Positions 42,271 to 51,512 of a DNA stretch of 58,833 bases are shown here, piece by piece. The notes beneath the pieces are model-generated. The model was not told the origin of the DNA, ran no database searches, and saw nothing but the letters and a program-made list of their open reading frames with translations. Made by a program: the position numbers and the translations under genes. Position 1 is the stretch's first letter. Each line of letters begins with the position of its first letter. The stretch comes from an uncultured Lachnospiraceae bacterium (GTDB lineage Bacteria > Bacillota > Clostridia > Lachnospirales > Lachnospiraceae): positions 1-58,833 of the forward strand of contig CANREH010000008.1 in the NCBI GenBank assembly GCA_947629585.1, read 5' to 3'.

Positions 42271-43206
42271 ATGAAAACTGCTTTGGTTGGATATACAGGC
42301 TTTGTGGGATCAAATCTCAAAGCAAAATATCAATTCACGAATTTGTATAACTCGAAGAATATTCATGAAGCATATGGAACAGAACCAGATCTTTTGGTTT
42401 ATGCAGGGCTTCCGGCGGCTATGTTTAAAGCAAATGAAAATCCTGAGTCTGATTTTGCGGATATCCTGCAAGCAATTGAAAATATAAAAGCAATTGAGCC
42501 AAGGCGGATTGTATTGGTATCATCTATTGCTGTATATGACAGAACCTATGATGTGGACGAGAATCACGTAATCAATGAAGAACAGTTGTTGCCGTATGGG
42601 AAAAATAGGCTGTATTTGGAGAAATGGGTTGCTGAGAACTGTGAAAATGGATTAATAGTGAGGCTTCCTGCTTTATATGGTATTAATTTGAAAAAAAATT
42701 TTATATACGACTATATTAATATCATCCCGTCGATGTTGAATGAGGAGAAATACCGGGAACTTGCTGCGGAAAGTGAATTGATTATGAAAGCGTACAAACA
42801 TGAGTATGATAATTTCTATTGTCTGATTGCTAAAGGGGATGAGAAGAAAATGGTTTACAAATATTTCAATTCTAGTTCTTTTAATGCTGTTAATTTCACA
42901 GATAGCCGATCAATATATCAGTTTTATAATCTTGGAAGATTGTGGGTTGATATACAAATTGCTTTGAAGAATAATATTCATCTTTTAAATATTGTCACTG
43001 AGCCGATCAGCGTTGCTGAAGTGTATAAGAACTTGTCTGGAAAAGAATTTGTAAATGAATTTGCAAAAGCACCACATAATTATAACATCAGGAGTCTATA
43101 TGCAGAGTTGTTTGGCGGGAAAAACGGGTATTTTGTGAAGAAAGAAGATGAGCTTGCTGACTTGAAGAGGTATGTAGGTGAGGAGAAAAAGGGAATATGG
43201 GAATAA
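42271..43206 (+). CDS. NAD(P)-dependent sugar epimerase/dehydratase (SDR)
   Basis: A 311-residue extended SDR. The nucleotide-binding motif is GYTGFVGSNL, followed by VLVSSIAVYD and the active-site region YGKNRLYLEKW. At the catalytic position the usual YxxxK is YxxxR (Tyr-Gly-Lys-Asn-Arg), a substitution worth testing, although the neighbouring Lys could shift register. It overlaps the next gene by 10 bases. The substrate is unknown; a nucleotide sugar is likely. Confidence 0.82.
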   Translation: MKTALVGYTGFVGSNLKAKYQFTNLYNSKNIHEAYGTEPDLLVYAGLPAAMFKANENPESDFADILQAIENIKAIEPRRIVLVSSIAVYDRTYDVDENHVINEEQLLPYGKNRLYLEKWVAENCENGLIVRLPALYGINLKKNFIYDYINIIPSMLNEEKYRELAAESELIMKAYKHEYDNFYCLIAKGDEKKMVYKYFNSSSFNAVNFTDSRSIYQFYNLGRLWVDIQIALKNNIHLLNIVTEPISVAEVYKNLSGKEFVNEFAKAPHNYNIRSLYAELFGGKNGYFVKKEDELADLKRYVGEEKKGIWE

Positions 43207-43985
43207 AACTATCAATTTCAAATATCGCATGGGCTTCAGATAATGATGAAGCTGTTTATGATTATATGAAGAAAAGTGGATTCTCTGGGTTGGAAATAGC
43301 ACCTACACGTATTTTACCTGATAACCCATATGAAAAGCTAAAGGAAGCTAAAGAGTTTTCAAGAAAACTTTCTGAAAATTATGGTCTGACAGTTTGTTCG
43401 CTTCAGTCAATTTGGCATGGAAGAAGTGAAAGGATCTTCGGGAAAACCGAAGAAAGAACAGTTCTTCTGAAATATACAAAGAAGGTTATAGACTTTGCAG
43501 AGGCAATTGGTGCTAAAAATCTTGTATTTGGATGTCCCAAAAATCGGAACACTGATAAGCCAGAGGATAGAATAATTGCAGTAGAGTTTTTCAAGGAATT
43601 GGGAGATTACGCAGTAGAACATGGAACAGTTCTGGCATTGGAAGCAAATCCGATAATCTATGGAACTAACTTTATTAATAGGACTCAAGAGGCTATTGAA
43701 CTAATTAGGGAAGTTGACTCCAAAGGATTCAGGTTAAATCTTGATTTTGGCACTATGATTTATTACGAAGAAAATATTGCAGTAGTTGTATCTGGTGTGG
43801 AACTGATCAATCATGTGCACATTAGTGAACCAAATTTGAAATTAATTGAGCACAGATATGAACATAAGGTACTGATGGAACTGCTGAGAAATGCTGGATA
43901 TAAAAGATATGTATCCATTGAAATGGGAAAAAGAGAAGATATCAGAGATATCCTGAACATAATAGATTATATAACAGCATTGTGA
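43197..43985 (+). CDS. Sugar phosphate isomerase/epimerase (TIM barrel)
   Basis: A 262-residue AP-endonuclease-2-type TIM barrel: LSISNIAWASDNDEAVYDYM, GFSGLEIAPTRI, LEANPIIYGTNF, RLNLDFGTMIYY, HVHISEPNL and YVSIEMGKRED. The acidic and histidine residues at the strand ends match a metal-dependent sugar or inositol isomerase. With the preceding oxidoreductase, GT2 and SDR it forms a compact, overlapping cassette likely to make or transfer one unusual sugar-like unit. Confidence 0.85.
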   Translation: MGIKLSISNIAWASDNDEAVYDYMKKSGFSGLEIAPTRILPDNPYEKLKEAKEFSRKLSENYGLTVCSLQSIWHGRSERIFGKTEERTVLLKYTKKVIDFAEAIGAKNLVFGCPKNRNTDKPEDRIIAVEFFKELGDYAVEHGTVLALEANPIIYGTNFINRTQEAIELIREVDSKGFRLNLDFGTMIYYEENIAVVVSGVELINHVHISEPNLKLIEHRYEHKVLMELLRNAGYKRYVSIEMGKREDIRDILNIIDYITAL

Positions 43986-43996
43986 GGGAATAGCAG

Positions 43997-44806
43997 ATGG
44001 ATATGAACAAAAAAGTCATCGATCAAATGGTATATAATGTTGGTTTTCAAAGGAAAGTTAATAAAACAAAATTGCCGACTTGTACGATTCTTGGAACGGA
44101 AGTATTTGTTGGAAATATGGAATGGTTAGTAGATTATTTAACACGAAATATAAAGTACCTTTCTGGTGATTACCTTACCATTACCGCTACAAATGAAATT
44201 ATAATGGCATACAAAGATGAAAAATTTTTTAAATGCCAGAATGGTGGTGTGATGTCTATACCTGATGGAGGACCGCTTAAAACATACGGGCGGAGAAAAG
44301 GTTATTCCAACATGGAGCGTATCACTGGTCCAGACTTGATGCTTGAACTTTTTAAGACGTCTGAGAAAAATGGATTTCGGCATTATTTTTATGGAACAAC
44401 GCAAGATACACTTGACAAGATGAAAGCAAAGCTTGAAAAAGAGTATCCTAAACTTCAGATTGCTGGAATGAAACCGTCCAGATTCAGAAACCTAACGGAA
44501 GAGGAAGACTGTCAGGTTGTTGAAGAGATTAACGCTACAAATCCGGATTTTATTTGGTTCAGTCTTGGCGCACCGAAGGGAAACTACTTTGCAGCAGATC
44601 ATCAGGGAATTTTAAAAGGCTTTATGATGAGTGTGGGAGCAGGTTTTGACTATTATGCTGAAAATATAGAACGGGCACCTGTGTGGATGCAGACTCATGA
44701 TCTGGAATGGTTATATAGGATTTTTCAAGAACCGAAAAGGATGGCAAAAAGATATTTTAATATCATACCACGATTTCTGTGGTTAGCCTATGTGGAAAAG
44801 AAATAA
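43997..44806 (+). CDS. WecG/TagA/CpsF-family glycosyltransferase
   Basis: A 269-residue GT26 enzyme. TagA adds ManNAc to undecaprenyl-PP-GlcNAc in wall teichoic acid synthesis. Motifs seen: TITATNEIIMAYKDEKF, SIPDGGPLKTYGRRKG, ERITGPDLMLELF, HYFYGTTQDTLDKM and FIWFSLGAPKGNYFAADH, with the conserved PDG and GAP blocks. In the final sugar-binding region it has VWMQTHDLEWLYRIFQEPKR, typical of the family. A decayed relative lies at 39702. The acceptor here is unknown. Confidence 0.9.
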   Translation: MDMNKKVIDQMVYNVGFQRKVNKTKLPTCTILGTEVFVGNMEWLVDYLTRNIKYLSGDYLTITATNEIIMAYKDEKFFKCQNGGVMSIPDGGPLKTYGRRKGYSNMERITGPDLMLELFKTSEKNGFRHYFYGTTQDTLDKMKAKLEKEYPKLQIAGMKPSRFRNLTEEEDCQVVEEINATNPDFIWFSLGAPKGNYFAADHQGILKGFMMSVGAGFDYYAENIERAPVWMQTHDLEWLYRIFQEPKRMAKRYFNIIPRFLWLAYVEKK

Positions 44807-44819
44807 TGGACAAAGGGGA

Positions 44820-45647
44820 ATGAGAGAATTGACACTGTTACGTAAAGTGCAATTAATGGAGCTTGACATTTTCAAAGAAATTGTACGGATATGTAATGCA
44901 AACGACTTGACATATTATATTTCTGGAGGAACATTTCTTGGCGCAGTTAGACATAAAGGCTTTATTCCATGGGATGATGATATGGATATTGCTATGCCAA
45001 GAAAGGATTATAGGAAATTTATTCAAATTGCGTCGAAAGAACTAAAACAGGACTTGTATTTAGTTCATTATTCTTTGTGCAAAACAAATCTTCAGCATGT
45101 CCAGGTTTGTAACCGTACTAAGCATATGCTTGAAAAAAATTCAATAACAGATAAGATTGTTGATGTTTTTGTTGATGTCTTTCCGCTTGACGGACTTCCA
45201 AATGATAAAATTGTGCTAAAATTCCATAAGGTGAGGCTGCTTTATTATCGAATGATGTATGTCTACTCTGTGTTTAATGAATATGTATCAATCAACAAAC
45301 CAGATAGACCATTTCATGAGAAGGTGTTGTTGGCAATTGGAAAGACAGGGCTCCCACAAAGAATACTCAAAAGAGAGAAAAGGATTAAGAAGTTTGATGA
45401 TTATGTTGCAAAATATGACTTTTATGAATCTGATTATATTCTGAATTTTTCAGGTAGATATAAGTTCAAGAGTATATTTAATCGAAAAGAAGTATATGCG
45501 GATGGTCGAATGTATGAATTTGAAGGATGTCAATTTAATGGTCCATATAATTATGATTTTTATTTGAATCAGATATATGGTGACTATATGAAGTTACCGC
45601 CGGAAAATCAGAGAAATTGGCATGAATCAGAAGTAATAGAGGATTAA
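44820..45647 (+). CDS. LicD-family phosphotransferase
   Basis: LicD proteins attach phosphocholine or similar phospho-groups to surface glycans. The core motif YYISGGTFLGAVRHKGFIPW plus DDDMDIAMPR (about 30-60) is clear, with C-terminal FNGPYNYDFYLNQIYGDYMK. The longest frame from ATG 44790 overlaps the upstream gene without a ribosome site. AAAGGGGA at 44812-44819 favours a start at ATG 44820 or TTG 44829 (MTLLRKVQLMELDIFKE). Adjacent to a cytidylyltransferase, which would supply a CDP-activated group. Confidence 0.88.
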   Translation: MRELTLLRKVQLMELDIFKEIVRICNANDLTYYISGGTFLGAVRHKGFIPWDDDMDIAMPRKDYRKFIQIASKELKQDLYLVHYSLCKTNLQHVQVCNRTKHMLEKNSITDKIVDVFVDVFPLDGLPNDKIVLKFHKVRLLYYRMMYVYSVFNEYVSINKPDRPFHEKVLLAIGKTGLPQRILKREKRIKKFDDYVAKYDFYESDYILNFSGRYKFKSIFNRKEVYADGRMYEFEGCQFNGPYNYDFYLNQIYGDYMKLPPENQRNWHESEVIED

Positions 45648-45650
45648 GAA

Positions 45651-46079
45651 ATGAAGAAATACAAAGTTGGTTTTACACAGGGAACATATGATATGTTTCA
45701 CATTGGGCATCTTAATCTTATTAATCATGCAAAGGAATACTGTGATTATTTGATAGTTGGAGTGAATTCGGATGCATTAGTTGAAGAGTATAAACATAAG
45801 ACACCTGTGATTAAGGAAGGCGAGAGAGCTGAGATAGTGAGAAATATTAAGGCTGTAGATGAGTGTGTCATTACAACTACACTTGATAAACTTGTTGCAC
45901 TTGAACTCTATCACTTCGATGCGATTTTTATCGGTGATGATTGGAAGGGTAATCCAAGGTGGGAACAGACAAAAATAGATTTGTTTAAAAAAGGAGTTAA
46001 TCTTGTATTTTTGCCTCATACGATAGGCGTCAGCTCAACTGGTTTGCGAATCGTAAAAAGTAAAAAGGTAGAGGAGTAA
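45651..46079 (+). CDS. TagD-like cytidylyltransferase
   Basis: A 142-residue nucleotidyltransferase with the HxGH motif in GFTQGTYDMFHIGHLNLI, the GVNSDALVEEYKHK segment and the C-terminal ISSTxLR-like VSSTGLRIVK. This is the glycerol-3-phosphate or phosphoethanolamine/phosphocholine cytidylyltransferase fold. It lies three bases after the LicD gene, consistent with making the CDP-linked donor for it. GAGG precedes the ATG. Confidence 0.88.
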   Translation: MKKYKVGFTQGTYDMFHIGHLNLINHAKEYCDYLIVGVNSDALVEEYKHKTPVIKEGERAEIVRNIKAVDECVITTTLDKLVALELYHFDAIFIGDDWKGNPRWEQTKIDLFKKGVNLVFLPHTIGVSSTGLRIVKSKKVEE

Positions 46080-46084
46080 AAAGA

Positions 46085-47092
46085 TTGGAACAGAAATATT
46101 TAGTTAGTGTTGTAATACCAGTTTATAAAGTTGCAGAATATCTTCCTTTTTGCCTTGATTCAATTAGTAGACAAACATTTGACGAGTTAGAAGTGATTTT
46201 AGTTGATGATGGTTCTCCTGATGAATGTGGTAAGATATGTGACGAATATGCTTTGAATCATAAAAATACACATGTAATCCACCAACCAAACCAAGGCTTG
46301 TCAGCAGCTAGAAATAATGGAGCAAGAGCATCTAGGGGAGTTTATATTACTTTTTTAGATTCAGATGATGTTGTTTCGGACGATTATGTAGAAACCTTGT
46401 ATACACTGATTATTGAAAACCATGCAGATATAAGTGTTGGACTATTAGTTCCTTTTTGGGGTAAAAAAGGTGCTGTGGTTAGATCAAGCGCAGTTTATAC
46501 AACTGAAATATATGATACGGAACATGCGCTTGAAGAAATGCTATATGGTCAAAAATATGGAGTACAGGGACCAGACAAGCTCTATAAAAGAAAATTGGTA
46601 ATAGACAATCCTTTTCCTATTGGAAAATTGCATGAGGATCAAGCTGCCATGTATAAAATTGTAGGGAAATGTTCGAAAATCGTTTATACAAATAAACCAA
46701 TTTATTTTTATAGACAAAGGGAAACAAGCATTGTGCATATGCATGTGACAAAGGAACATCTTTACGGGCTTGAAGCTGTAAAGGAACAGTTGGAATATAT
46801 AAAATACAATTATCCCAATATTATAAATGCTGCTAAGGTGCGTATGGCAATTGTTGTATGCAAATGGATTCCGGGTCTTTCAAATGGGAGCAAAGAAGAT
46901 ATGGAGATGTTTCGATATCTGCGTAGCGAGTTAATGCCATATTATAATTCGATTATGAAAAATTCCAGGGTCACAAAGGCCTTAAAATTAAGAGTATTCG
47001 CAATTAAACTTGGTTTTTATCCCGCTAAGATTATATTTGGGATTATAGAATTTTTAAGGATCAAGAGAAGCCAAAATAGAATTGTTAGTTAG
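46085..47092 (+). CDS. GT2-family glycosyltransferase
   Basis: A 335-residue GT-A enzyme: VSVVIPVYKVAEYLPFCLDS, EVILVDDGSPDECG, NQGLSAARNNGARAS and the DxD-type YITFLDSDDVVSDDY. The C-terminal part is helical and basic. The start is TTG 46085 with GAGGAG 9 bases upstream. It belongs to the group of capsule and exopolysaccharide sugar transferases; donor and acceptor cannot be told. Confidence 0.88.
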   Translation: MEQKYLVSVVIPVYKVAEYLPFCLDSISRQTFDELEVILVDDGSPDECGKICDEYALNHKNTHVIHQPNQGLSAARNNGARASRGVYITFLDSDDVVSDDYVETLYTLIIENHADISVGLLVPFWGKKGAVVRSSAVYTTEIYDTEHALEEMLYGQKYGVQGPDKLYKRKLVIDNPFPIGKLHEDQAAMYKIVGKCSKIVYTNKPIYFYRQRETSIVHMHVTKEHLYGLEAVKEQLEYIKYNYPNIINAAKVRMAIVVCKWIPGLSNGSKEDMEMFRYLRSELMPYYNSIMKNSRVTKALKLRVFAIKLGFYPAKIIFGIIEFLRIKRSQNRIVS

Positions 47093-47102
47093 GAGTGATG
47101 TC

Positions 47103-47894
47103 ATGGGAAACCTGATTATTCATGCAGATGATTATGGTATAAGCCATGAAGTGAATTTGGCTATATGCAAGGGAATTAAAGATGGAATTATAGATAGAGC
47201 AACGCTTATGATAAATATGCCTTTTACAGAAGAAGCGGTATCTATGGCAACAGATAATGCATATTTAGATAAAATTGGTCTTCATTTGAACCTTGTTGAA
47301 GGTAGACCAATAACTGAAAAAATTAAAAATACATGGTTATGTAAAAATGGGTTTTTCAACGGTGAAATTTCAAACAAAAAATATAAGAACGGATTTATAA
47401 AAGATAAAAATATATTGCTGTGTCTTGCGGAGGAAATTGATGCCCAAATGAAACAGTTTATATCTTGGAATATGCCATTGCTTCATCTTGATTCTCATCA
47501 ACACGCACATATTAAGCCATCATTATTTCCAATTGTAATGAGAGCTGCAAAAGAAAATGGATTTCAAAGTATAAGACTTGCCTCAATTATTCCCTCGGAT
47601 TCTCCTAAAATGCCAGTAGTGATATATAAAAGCTATATAAATAGGAAAATAATGACTTTTAATATACAAAATTTTAAAGGAAGCATATTCCCGATAGTTA
47701 ATGTGGGATGTGCATATCTTTCCTTGATGAAACAGACAAAAAAAGATGAGGGAAATTTTATAAAAGAAAATAGTATAGAAATGTGGTTTCACCCGTCATT
47801 AGTAGATGGCAAAATAGTAAATCTCTTTTGTAAGGGGCAATTCAATATTAATAATATTCAATGGCTTAGAAGACAAAGTGCGGGAGAGGGTTAA
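47103..47894 (+). CDS. ChbG/HpnK (YdjC-like) carbohydrate deacetylase
   Basis: A 263-residue protein with the YdjC fold metal motifs: NLIIHADDYGISHEVNLAIC (the Asp pair), IGLHLNLVEG and LHLDSHQHAHIKPSLFP (the His residues). Relatives remove N-acetyl groups from chito-oligosaccharides or lipid-linked GlcNAc. The start is ATG 47103 with AGGAG 7 bases upstream; the longer in-frame TTG start at 47082 overlaps the glycosyltransferase end. It may deacetylate a repeat-unit sugar in this glycan. Confidence 0.87.
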   Translation: MGNLIIHADDYGISHEVNLAICKGIKDGIIDRATLMINMPFTEEAVSMATDNAYLDKIGLHLNLVEGRPITEKIKNTWLCKNGFFNGEISNKKYKNGFIKDKNILLCLAEEIDAQMKQFISWNMPLLHLDSHQHAHIKPSLFPIVMRAAKENGFQSIRLASIIPSDSPKMPVVIYKSYINRKIMTFNIQNFKGSIFPIVNVGCAYLSLMKQTKKDEGNFIKENSIEMWFHPSLVDGKIVNLFCKGQFNINNIQWLRRQSAGEG

Positions 47895-49135
47895 TGAAGT
47901 TAAAACTGCATCACTTATATATTCTGACCACAAGTATAGCAATGCTAATGTATTTTGGATTGGATAGATCACCTATGCCATGGTGGTATAGTAGTATGCA
48001 TTGTATTATTTGGACCATTCTGGGAATGATAGTGTTGAATAAGCAAGGTATTAAGGAACTGTTTACAGGTCCAGTGAAAAGTATTTTTTATCTTTTTGGA
48101 GTACCTTACATTTTTTATTGGATGTCCACGCTCTTTGCATGGGTAATTAATGGTTACATTCAACCAAATACAATAAGCCGTTCCATTAGTCTGACTAATC
48201 AGTATATGCTGATTGTCATATATGTAATTGTTGTAGCAAAAGTTTTTAAAAATGAACTGTTAAAGTATACATTTCAAGCGGCGGTTATTAATAATATAAT
48301 TGTCATAATGTTCGCAATAGTAAGATGGGGTATTAAGAATTTTATAACAGTCGGTTTGGTTCCATTAAGTGAGTATGCAAGCTCATGGACACTGGAAAAT
48401 TTAAACATTTCCGCTTTTCTTGAGGTACATGATATAACTTTTGCATTTGGTTTCTTTTTGATTTATTTTTTCTTGTTTCATGATGAACCCAACAAAAGAA
48501 AAAATGTTATTATATGTGTTGTTTTTATATATCTTGGATTAAAAAGAATACAGTTAGCAGCTTTGTTTGTAGTGATTGGACTATCGGTGTTAATAAAAGG
48601 AAAGTCCCGATATGGTATAAAATTTTGGTCGGTAGTAGTAACTGCCTGTTCACTTATGGGTGCACTAACTTTTATCTGGCTAATTGATTCAAACATGATC
48701 ACAGAGTTAGTTGCTGTATATAATATCAATTTTTCCGGCAGACTTCGTGTATATTATAATTTAAGTAAATATTTTTCTTTTGGCCCATCCTATTTTGGTC
48801 ATGGCATGGCCTTCGGGCGTATCATTGCATCAGATTTGGTGGCACAAAACATATTGCATTTTACAGGACATAGTGATCTTCTGATGAATTACATTGATTA
48901 TGGATTTTGGGAATTCATAATTTGGATAATTTTTATGTGCTATATCTCGACAAAATATATAATAAAAAAATATGGTTATAATGAGGCAAGGATTTGGCTG
49001 CTATTTATAATATACGCACTAATTACTTATTTAACTGATAATACAGCAATGTATTTTTGTTTCCAATCTTCTTTCATGATCATCATGCATCATATGTTCG
49101 TGTCAAATGAAATAACTAAAGGCGGTAAAAGATGA
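47894..49135 (+). CDS. wzy: Wzy-like O-antigen/capsule polymerase
   Basis: A 413-residue protein with about ten to twelve membrane helices and a large outer loop (about 260-330: NINFSGRLRVYYNLSKYFSF ... GHGMAFGRII ... FTGHSDLLMNYIDYG). The loop with G-H-S-D-x-L and a following helix matches O-antigen-polymerase-type proteins, which are poorly conserved. It shares one base with the deacetylase stop codon (TAATG) and overlaps the next gene by four bases. Together with the flippase at 51513 it indicates a Wzx/Wzy pathway. Confidence 0.8.
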   Translation: MKLKLHHLYILTTSIAMLMYFGLDRSPMPWWYSSMHCIIWTILGMIVLNKQGIKELFTGPVKSIFYLFGVPYIFYWMSTLFAWVINGYIQPNTISRSISLTNQYMLIVIYVIVVAKVFKNELLKYTFQAAVINNIIVIMFAIVRWGIKNFITVGLVPLSEYASSWTLENLNISAFLEVHDITFAFGFFLIYFFLFHDEPNKRKNVIICVVFIYLGLKRIQLAALFVVIGLSVLIKGKSRYGIKFWSVVVTACSLMGALTFIWLIDSNMITELVAVYNINFSGRLRVYYNLSKYFSFGPSYFGHGMAFGRIIASDLVAQNILHFTGHSDLLMNYIDYGFWEFIIWIIFMCYISTKYIIKKYGYNEARIWLLFIIYALITYLTDNTAMYFCFQSSFMIIMHHMFVSNEITKGGKR

Positions 49136-50229
49136 AAATAGGGATTGTTACAATATATGATGGGAATAATATGGGGTCATTTCTTCAGGCAGTTGCATTA
49201 AAGTGCATTCTCGAGGATATGAATCATAGTGTTGTATTTGTGCAGAGAATGACGGAAGAAGAGAATCTAAAGATGTTCTTAAACCGTCCATTTTCAAAAC
49301 CAAGACAGTTCCCTTTTAATTATTTTGCTATTTTTAAAAGATTTATATGCAACCGTTCAGAAGACAGAAAGAGAAGAGACGAGATCAAAAAAATATATGA
49401 TGTATTAAGTATAGAACGGAATTATTTGCCTAAAGTAGAACCGAACGATCTGTCAGATATTGATCTTCTTATCTGCGGGAGTGATGAAATATGGAATTTT
49501 GATAATACGTCGATTTCGGTTCCTTTTTATACTTGTCAAAGTTATGGAGAGAATATAAGAAAGATTGCTTATGCAGTTAGTGTTGGAACATCTTCGGTTA
49601 AAGATTTTAAGAAACATCCAGAAATAGTGAATAGCATTTCTCTATTTGACAAAGTGTTTCCGAGAGATCAACATTCAAAGGAGGTTCTTGAAAAAGTGCT
49701 TAATCGGCCACTGGAACTTGTTTGTGATCCGACTCTTCTTGTTGAAAAGAAGAGGCTGTATGCAAAAACTGAAAGATTGATTAAAGAACCTTATATTATG
49801 GTATACGCATACGATTTATCAAATGAGGAACAAACAAAGTTAATAGAATTTTCAAAAGAGCAGGGAATGCCGATTATTAGCATTTTTCATTATTTACGAA
49901 TAGCTAATAAGATAGTTGTTGATTCACCATATATGTTTGAAAATTTTATTTCTAATGCAGAGTATTGTTATACCTCAACATTCCATGGAACAATATTTTG
50001 TACACTTTTTGCAAAACGCTTTTTATATCATCCTAGGAGACTTAAAGTTAAAGAGGTTGCCGAGTATATTGGAATAGAAGATAGACTTTGGAGTACTGGT
50101 GACTACGCAGAGTTTAAACGTAGAATGATGGAAGCTGTCAACAGGATAGAAGTAGATAAGAAGCTTGATAGGATCAAAAGAGAAAATTTGGATAGATTAA
50201 GCAGAACTATATCCAATGTAACTATTTAA
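49132..50229 (+). CDS. Polysaccharide pyruvyl transferase
   Basis: A 365-residue protein of the CsaB/WcaK family: IGIVTIYDGNNMGSFLQAVA, DIDLLICGSDEIWNFDNTSI, VPFYTCQSYGENIRKIAYAV, ELVCDPTLLVEK and CYTSTFHGTIFCTLFAKRF. It transfers pyruvate from phosphoenolpyruvate to form ketals on surface glycans. It is followed by an FrhB-like iron-sulfur protein, a pairing often seen in Clostridia and Bacteroidetes glycan loci. Confidence 0.9.
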   Translation: MKIGIVTIYDGNNMGSFLQAVALKCILEDMNHSVVFVQRMTEEENLKMFLNRPFSKPRQFPFNYFAIFKRFICNRSEDRKRRDEIKKIYDVLSIERNYLPKVEPNDLSDIDLLICGSDEIWNFDNTSISVPFYTCQSYGENIRKIAYAVSVGTSSVKDFKKHPEIVNSISLFDKVFPRDQHSKEVLEKVLNRPLELVCDPTLLVEKKRLYAKTERLIKEPYIMVYAYDLSNEEQTKLIEFSKEQGMPIISIFHYLRIANKIVVDSPYMFENFISNAEYCYTSTFHGTIFCTLFAKRFLYHPRRLKVKEVAEYIGIEDRLWSTGDYAEFKRRMMEAVNRIEVDKKLDRIKRENLDRLSRTISNVTI

Positions 50230-50271
50230 AGCATAATTGATGATTAAGTGTTTAGAAAGAAGGAGTCTCCA

Positions 50272-51474
50272 TTGCAGATAAGAAAAGATGAGCATTGTAC
50301 AGGGTGCGGTGCCTGTGAAAGTGTATGCCCTATGAAGTGTATTAGAATGGAAAAAGATGAGTATGGCTGTCTTTATCCGCAGGTCAAAAAACAAGAGTGT
50401 ATTCGATGTCTTCGGTGTGAAAATGTATGCCCCAAAGAGAAACGTTGGTACTGGAAAGAGCGTCCATTCAAAGCTTACGCTGCATGGAATACGGATCCCG
50501 AAAAGCGGCTCGCATCGGCATCGGGGGGTATAGTGTCTGCCATATATACGCTTGCTTTAGATAAAGGATACAGAACATTTGGCGTTGTCTATGAGCCTGG
50601 GAAAAAAGCCAAGTATATTGAGGTAAAGACAAAAGAGCAGGCAGAGCAATGCAGGAACTCAAAATATGTTTTCAGTGACATAAGACCGATATTGTTGCGA
50701 ATAAAGGAACTGGTTGCTGCCGATGAAAAAGTGATTGTACCTGCTTTACCATGCCAGGCAGCGGCTGTTATCGGTGTTTGTGGAGGCAGAAAGGATAATT
50801 TGATCGTTCTAGATATCGTTTGTCATGGTGTGTGCCCGGTGGATTATTTGAACAACCATCTGGAATCAATATGCAGTCACCAGGGGAAAATAGCCACCGC
50901 AATTCATTTCCGGGATCCTGCATTTGGTACACATAATTATATCTTTGCCATTTATGGGGAACGTGAAAGGTTTTACAGTTCCAAAGTGGATGCCCAGGAT
51001 GTTTATCATTATGGTTATCACAGAGCTTTGACATACAGAGAAAATTGTTATCATTGTGAATATGCACGGCCGGAACGGGTAGGGGACATAACAGTATCCG
51101 ATTTCAGCGGTTTGGGAAAGATCATACCTTACAAGGGGAATAACCATTCGGTTTCATGTGTTCTCATATCTAGCGAAAAAGGGAGTAGGCTGTGGAATGA
51201 GTTAGTAACTTCTGAACTGGTCACATTTGAAGAGCGGCCTCTTGGAGAAGCGCTGCATTATGAAAAGAATTTGAAAGCACCCTTAATCCCTCATAGAAAA
51301 CGATCAGAGTTTCTCAGATGCTATTGCAGTACAGCAAACTTTGAATATGCTGCGAGAAAGGCCTTGAGGACGGATCTACTGCTCAATCGAGTACGTTATC
51401 GATTTATTAAGAACAGTGTTTCCCATCTTTTGCCAGAATCGTTCAAGAAAAAAATCAAAAAGGTACTGCGGTAG
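50272..51474 (+). CDS. FrhB-like iron-sulfur protein of glycan loci
   Basis: Two 4Fe-4S clusters are evident near the N-terminus (HCTGCGACESVCPMKCI and CIRCLRCENVCP), followed by the coenzyme F420 hydrogenase/dehydrogenase beta-subunit fold: RLASASGGIVSAIY, PALPCQAAAVIGV, VCHGVCPVDYLNNHL and CYHCEYARPERVGDITVSDF. These proteins regularly accompany pyruvyl transferases in polysaccharide clusters, function unproven. I prefer TTG 50272 (MQIRKDEHC) because AAGGAG lies 6 bases upstream; GTG 50248 would add eight residues without a ribosome site. 400 residues from TTG. Confidence 0.85.
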   Translation: MQIRKDEHCTGCGACESVCPMKCIRMEKDEYGCLYPQVKKQECIRCLRCENVCPKEKRWYWKERPFKAYAAWNTDPEKRLASASGGIVSAIYTLALDKGYRTFGVVYEPGKKAKYIEVKTKEQAEQCRNSKYVFSDIRPILLRIKELVAADEKVIVPALPCQAAAVIGVCGGRKDNLIVLDIVCHGVCPVDYLNNHLESICSHQGKIATAIHFRDPAFGTHNYIFAIYGERERFYSSKVDAQDVYHYGYHRALTYRENCYHCEYARPERVGDITVSDFSGLGKIIPYKGNNHSVSCVLISSEKGSRLWNELVTSELVTFEERPLGEALHYEKNLKAPLIPHRKRSEFLRCYCSTANFEYAARKALRTDLLLNRVRYRFIKNSVSHLLPESFKKKIKKVLR

Positions 51475-51512
51475 GATATCTTAATACTTGTAGAGAAGGG
51501 AAAGTAAATAGC

